A DNA stretch of 47,646 nucleotides from Butyrivibrio sp. (GTDB lineage Bacteria; Bacillota; Clostridia; Lachnospirales; Lachnospiraceae): contig SVFV01000029.1 of NCBI GenBank assembly GCA_015056655.1, positions 1-47,646 of the forward strand, in the 5' to 3' direction. Positions 44,689 through 47,646 of the stretch are shown here, piece by piece. A program made the translations under genes and the position numbers. The notes below the pieces were generated by a model. The model searched no databases. It was not told the origin of the DNA and saw only the letters and a program-made list of their open reading frames with translations. The stretch's first letter is position 1. Every line of letters begins with the position of its first letter.

Positions 44689-45492
44689 ATGCTTAGAGAC
44701 ATCACGTTGGGACAATATTACCAGACAGAATCCGTACTCCACAGACTTGATCCCAGAGTAAAAATAGTCGGAACCCTACTGTTTTTGGTATCCCTTTTTA
44801 TCGTAGACAACTTTATAGGATATATTTTGGCAGGCTTGTTTTTGCTGATAGCCATAAAGCTTTCCAGAGTACCTTTAAAATTCATTTTTAAGGGCATGAA
44901 GGCCATTTATTTGCTTTTGCTTATAACAATGCTATTTAACCTTTTTCTGACGCCTGGAACGCCTATATTTACGTTTTGGAAACTAAAGATCACAATTGAG
45001 GGTGTAAAAATAGCAGCCATGATGGGAGTAAGGCTCGTATTTTTGATAACAGGATCCTCCCTTATGACCTTGACAACTACGCCTAATCAGCTTACAGACG
45101 GCCTTGAGAAGCTAATGAACCCGTTGAAAAAAGTGCACGTTCCCGTACATGAGATTTCAATGATGATGTCAATCGCGCTCAGATTTATACCGATTTTGCT
45201 TGAAGAGACAGACAAAATAATGAAAGCACAGATGGCACGAGGCGCTGACTTTGAGAGCGGATCACTTATAAACAGAGCGAAAAGCCTTATACCGCTTCTT
45301 GTACCGCTCTTTATTTCAGCATTCAGACGTGCAAACGACCTGGCAATGGCAATGGAAGCCAGATGCTACAGAGGAGGAGAGGGCAGAACCAAGATGAAGC
45401 CCCTCATCTATAGGAAAATTGATTTCGTGGCATACATTGTGATAGTAGTTTACCTTGTTTTGTGCATTGCACTTGGTAAAATCCTGTTTTGA
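44689..45492 (+). CDS. ecfT: Energy-coupling factor transmembrane protein EcfT
   Basis: 267 aa, with about five hydrophobic segments (clusters near 27-60, 62-85, 108-130 and at the C-terminus). The two coupling motifs that dock onto the ATPases are seen as QMARGADFESG and MEARCYRGGEG. The protein joins the ATPases to a substrate-binding S component, which is not encoded here; in group II ECF systems several S components elsewhere share one module. The ribosome binding site is GGAG, 10-12 nt before the ATG. It overlaps truA by one base. Confidence 0.95.
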   Translation: MLRDITLGQYYQTESVLHRLDPRVKIVGTLLFLVSLFIVDNFIGYILAGLFLLIAIKLSRVPLKFIFKGMKAIYLLLLITMLFNLFLTPGTPIFTFWKLKITIEGVKIAAMMGVRLVFLITGSSLMTLTTTPNQLTDGLEKLMNPLKKVHVPVHEISMMMSIALRFIPILLEETDKIMKAQMARGADFESGSLINRAKSLIPLLVPLFISAFRRANDLAMAMEARCYRGGEGRTKMKPLIYRKIDFVAYIVIVVYLVLCIALGKILF

Positions 45493-46334
45493 TGGGCGGT
45501 CAGAGCCATTACTCGAAAGAAAATCGTTATATGAAAGAACAGAACTTAGAAAATAAGCCAAAAAGAATAATGCTCACCGTGGCCTATGACGGAACAGGAT
45601 ATCATGGCTTTGCGTTTCAGGAAAACACCCTGACAATAGAGGGCGTTCTAAATGATTGCATTGGAACGCTCACTGGGGAAAAAATAGAAGTCATCGGCGC
45701 GAGCAGGACGGATGCAGGAGTTCATGCGTACGGGAACGTAGTAGTGTTTGATACTACTTCGACTATCCCTCCGGACAAATTCGCAGCCGCACTTAATACC
45801 AAGCTACCAGACGATATCCGCATTATGGATTCATGCCAGGTGCCGGATGATTTCCACCCAAGGAAATGTTATTCAGAAAAAACTTATGAATATCATATTT
45901 TAAATACTAAAACACCAATTCCGACCAAAAGACAATATACCTGGAATTGCACATATCCACTTGATGAGGAAAAGATGAATCAGGCGGCCGCATACCTTGT
46001 CGGAGAGCATGATTTTACCAGCTTCTGCAATGTGGAATCCCAGGCAATTTCTCATGTGAGAACTATTATTTCTGCTGAAGCCACTAGAAACGGTGATGAA
46101 ATAATCATTAGAATAGTAGGAAATGGCTTCCTGTATAATATGGTCCGAATTATAGCTGGAACACTTATGCAGGTTGGCCGTGGTAAAAATCAGCCTGAAG
46201 ACATAAAAACCATGCTGGAAGCAATGGACAGAACGGCAGCAGGCCCAACAGCTCCACCTCAGGGATTATTTCTAATAAAATATGATTTTCCTAAAGGATT
46301 AATGGTTGACAAAATTGAAAAAATGAGCATATAA
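45492..46334 (+). CDS. truA: tRNA pseudouridine synthase A
   Basis: 280 aa from the ATG at 45492, which overlaps the ecfT stop (TGATG). A later ATG at 45531 (267 aa) is possible because residues before KRIMLTVAYDG are not conserved. It makes pseudouridine at positions 38-40 of tRNA anticodon arms. The catalytic aspartate is in GASRTDAGVHAYGN; GNGFLYNMVRIIAGTLMQVG is the second conserved block. The last 29 bases of the gene double as the rplM promoter. Confidence 0.95.
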   Translation: MGGQSHYSKENRYMKEQNLENKPKRIMLTVAYDGTGYHGFAFQENTLTIEGVLNDCIGTLTGEKIEVIGASRTDAGVHAYGNVVVFDTTSTIPPDKFAAALNTKLPDDIRIMDSCQVPDDFHPRKCYSEKTYEYHILNTKTPIPTKRQYTWNCTYPLDEEKMNQAAAYLVGEHDFTSFCNVESQAISHVRTIISAEATRNGDEIIIRIVGNGFLYNMVRIIAGTLMQVGRGKNQPEDIKTMLEAMDRTAAGPTAPPQGLFLIKYDFPKGLMVDKIEKMSI

Positions 46335-46335
46335 T
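46306..46335 (+). promoter_or_regulatory. Promoter of rplM-rpsI inside the end of truA
   Basis: TTGACA (46306-46311), 18 nt, TATAAT (46330-46335): both boxes are perfect. The -10 box includes the truA stop codon. It gives a leader of about 180 nt. Confidence 0.88.
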
Positions 46336-46341
46336 ATATGA

Positions 46342-46509
46342 CTGTGTGACGATTTAGAAGTATGCAATTATACCTATGAACGTTTCACATAAATCCGTAA
46401 ATGTCACCGAAGTTATCCCGGTAAGTAACAAGGTGTACATCTTATAGATATAGCGATGAGATCAGGTGAAGGGTTTCTCGCACCAGAGTACTAACAGATG
46501 ACTGGTTAT
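46342..46509 (+). ncRNA. L13 leader-type structured 5' region of rplM
   Basis: The leader folds into several parts: ACCG-(9 nt)-CGGT near 46407-46423; GTTA with TAAC around it; and GCGA-T-GAGA pairing with TTTCTCGC (46454-46482) near the 3' end. Position, before rplM, matches the L13 leader known in Firmicutes, where the protein is thought to repress rplM-rpsI. I identify the class by position and the presence of structure, not by a full match. Confidence 0.6.
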
Positions 46510-46522
46510 GGAGGTAATTAAA

Positions 46523-46951
46523 ATGAAGACATATATGCCTAATGCTTCTTCTATCGAGAAGAAATGGTATGTTGTAGACGCAACAGATATGACACTCGGA
46601 CGTCTTGCTTCTAACGTAGCTAACGTACTTAGAGGAAAGAACAAGCCGATTTACACACCTAACGTTGATACAGGTGATTATGTAATCGTTATCAATGCTG
46701 ATAAGATTAAGGTTACAGGTAAGAAGATGGAGCAGAAGATGTACTGGCATCACACAGATTATGTTGGACATCACAAAGAGTTCACTCTTCGTCAGATGAT
46801 GGAGACACATCCTGAGCGTGTTATCGAGCATGCAGTAAAGGGAATGCTTCCCAAGGGTTCTCTTGGCAGACAGATGTACACAAAGCTTCATGTATACGCA
46901 GGTCCTGAGCACGATCATGCAGCTCAGAAGCCTGAAGTACTTACATTCTAA
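46523..46951 (+). CDS. rplM: 50S ribosomal protein L13
   Basis: 142 aa from the ATG at 46523, 8 nt after GGAGGT; an ATG at 46508 precedes that site. L13 is an early assembly protein of the large subunit. Typical: [38 protein letters not shown] and [20 protein letters not shown]. It is the first of a two-gene unit and is probably controlled by its leader. Confidence 0.98.
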   Translation: MKTYMPNASSIEKKWYVVDATDMTLGRLASNVANVLRGKNKPIYTPNVDTGDYVIVINADKIKVTGKKMEQKMYWHHTDYVGHHKEFTLRQMMETHPERVIEHAVKGMLPKGSLGRQMYTKLHVYAGPEHDHAAQKPEVLTF

Positions 46952-46971
46952 TCTGAAAGGAGAATTTGAAA

Positions 46972-47370
46972 ATGGCTAAAGCAGCAAGTTTCTATGGCAC
47001 AGGTAGAAGAAAGAAGTCTATCGCCAGAGTTTATCTTACACCTGGTAAGGGAAATATAACAATCAACAAGAGAAGCATCGATGAGTATCTTGGACTTGAG
47101 ACACTCAAGGTTATCGTTCGTCAGCCCCTTGTACTGACAAACACTCTTGATAAGTTCGATGTTAACGTAACAGTACGTGGTGGTGGTACAACAGGTCAGG
47201 CTGGTGCTATCCGTCATGGCATCTCAAGAGCACTTCTTCAGGCTGATACAGAAGAGTACAGACCTGCACTTAAGAAGGCTGGATACCTTACACGTGATCC
47301 TAGAATGAAGGAAAGAAAGAAGTACGGTCTCAAAAAGGCTCGTCGCGCTCCTCAGTTCTCAAAGAGATGA
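46972..47370 (+). CDS. rpsI: 30S ribosomal protein S9
   Basis: 132 aa from the ATG at 46972, with AAAGGAG 9 nt upstream. S9 reaches the P-site tRNA with its C-terminal tail, here [12 protein letters not shown]. Typical: [20 protein letters not shown], and [15 protein letters not shown]. It follows rplM by 20 nt and ends the unit. Confidence 0.98.
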   Translation: MAKAASFYGTGRRKKSIARVYLTPGKGNITINKRSIDEYLGLETLKVIVRQPLVLTNTLDKFDVNVTVRGGGTTGQAGAIRHGISRALLQADTEEYRPALKKAGYLTRDPRMKERKKYGLKKARRAPQFSKR

Positions 47371-47396
47371 GAATATCTGCTATGGCAGATTTCAGA

Positions 47397-47428
47397 AGAC
47401 TCGGTACATTTGTACCGGGTCTTTTTTG
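47397..47428 (+). terminator. Intrinsic terminator after rpsI
   Basis: AGAC-T-CGGTAC pairs with GTACCG-G-GTCT around ATTT, followed by TTTTTT. A smaller hairpin, ATCTGC..GCAGAT (about 47375-47390), lies just before. Confidence 0.9.
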
Positions 47429-47434
47429 TGCGCG

Positions 47435-47471
47435 AAAGTGGACCTGGGTGACGGGGTTAGTGGTCCACTTT
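47435..47471. repeat. 10-bp inverted repeat, possible insertion-sequence relic
   Basis: AAAGTGGACC (47435-47444) and GGTCCACTTT (47462-47471) are perfect inverse complements, 17 bp apart, directly after the rpsI terminator. Sequences of the GGTCCACTTTT kind are familiar from ends of IS21-like elements, but no transposase is here. It could also be a hairpin. Confidence 0.4.
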
Positions 47472-47579
47472 TGGGTTTAAAGATTAAGGGTAAGGCTTGC
47501 CTATTTTGATATGACTTTATTAAAATGTAAGAAAGCAATATGGAATAATATTGTATTAACCGATGAGAGAAGATAGATT

Positions 47580-47646
47580 ATGGACAAATCATGGTCAGAA
47601 AACAATAAAGAAATACAGAAATTGCTGACGAAGGAAGCAACCTTTA
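47580..47646 (+). CDS. Unidentified gene, 5' end only
   Basis: An ATG at 47580 opens a frame of 22 codons that runs off the window: MDKSWSENNKEIQKLLTKEA, then TF. GAGAGAAG lies about 8 nt upstream. The fragment is helical and charged and too short to assign. The 100 nt before it show no certain promoter. Confidence 0.5.
   Translation, partial: MDKSWSENNKEIQKLLTKEATF

Noticed and set aside
1..47646. CRISPR array or tandem repeats
   Set aside because: No regularly spaced direct repeats were noticed; the only repetition is low-complexity coding sequence in rplJ and in the linker of the CapA-family gene.

Overview
The window looks like a low-GC Clostridia chromosome, most likely a Lachnospiraceae member of the Butyrivibrio/Pseudobutyrivibrio kind. 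This is an inference from protein sequence style, the zinc-type S14, an L17 with a family-style internal insertion, strong AGGAGG ribosome binding sites, and ecfA1-ecfA2-ecfT-truA-rplM-rpsI following the ribosomal superoperon. No database search was possible.

Layout. (1) 1-6000, accessory: the 3' end of a group II intron, a small ribbon-helix-helix gene on the minus strand, then three overlapping or closely spaced genes for large multi-pass membrane proteins of the GT-C glycosyltransferase type. (2) 6000-7640: a complex intergenic region with inverted repeats and an in-frame leader ORF, followed by a membrane-anchored CapA-family protein. (3) 7690-21610: transcription and translation core, as rplJ-rplL with an L10 leader and attenuator, rpoB-rpoC, rpsL-rpsG-fusA, and tuf, each group with its own recognisable promoter. 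(4) 21610-25790, an inserted regulatory/accessory block: a secreted GH114-like protein, a BTAD-type regulator with a decayed GGDEF-like tail, a RelQ-type small alarmone synthetase, and a convergent RlmI-like RNA methyltransferase. (5) 25930-42560: the S10-spc-alpha superoperon (rpsJ to rplQ) including secY, adk, map, infA and the 37-codon rpmJ. It starts at a strong promoter with a highly structured leader of about 220 nt. (6) 42600-46340: a possible 52-aa membrane peptide gene on the minus strand, then ecfA1-ecfA2-ecfT and truA. (7) 46300-47370: rplM-rpsI, from a promoter that lies inside the end of truA and with an L13-type leader. (8) 47430-47646: an inverted repeat that may be an insertion-sequence relic, and the first 22 codons of an unidentified gene.

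How it works together. Most of the window makes ribosomes, RNA polymerase and elongation factors; SecY, MetAP and adenylate kinase ride with them. The ppGpp synthetase sits between tuf and the S10 operon, so a regulator of ribosome synthesis is embedded among its likely targets. The most interesting unexplained signals are the structured non-coding stretches: upstream of rpsJ, between rpsJ and rplC, rpsN and rpsH, secY and adk, rpmJ and rpsM, and rpsK and rpsD, and upstream of the CapA gene. Several look like autogenous control elements. Gene-order differences from the usual Firmicutes plan include no rplK-rplA before rplJ and no L7Ae-like gene between rpoC and rpsL. No tRNA, rRNA or CRISPR array was seen.
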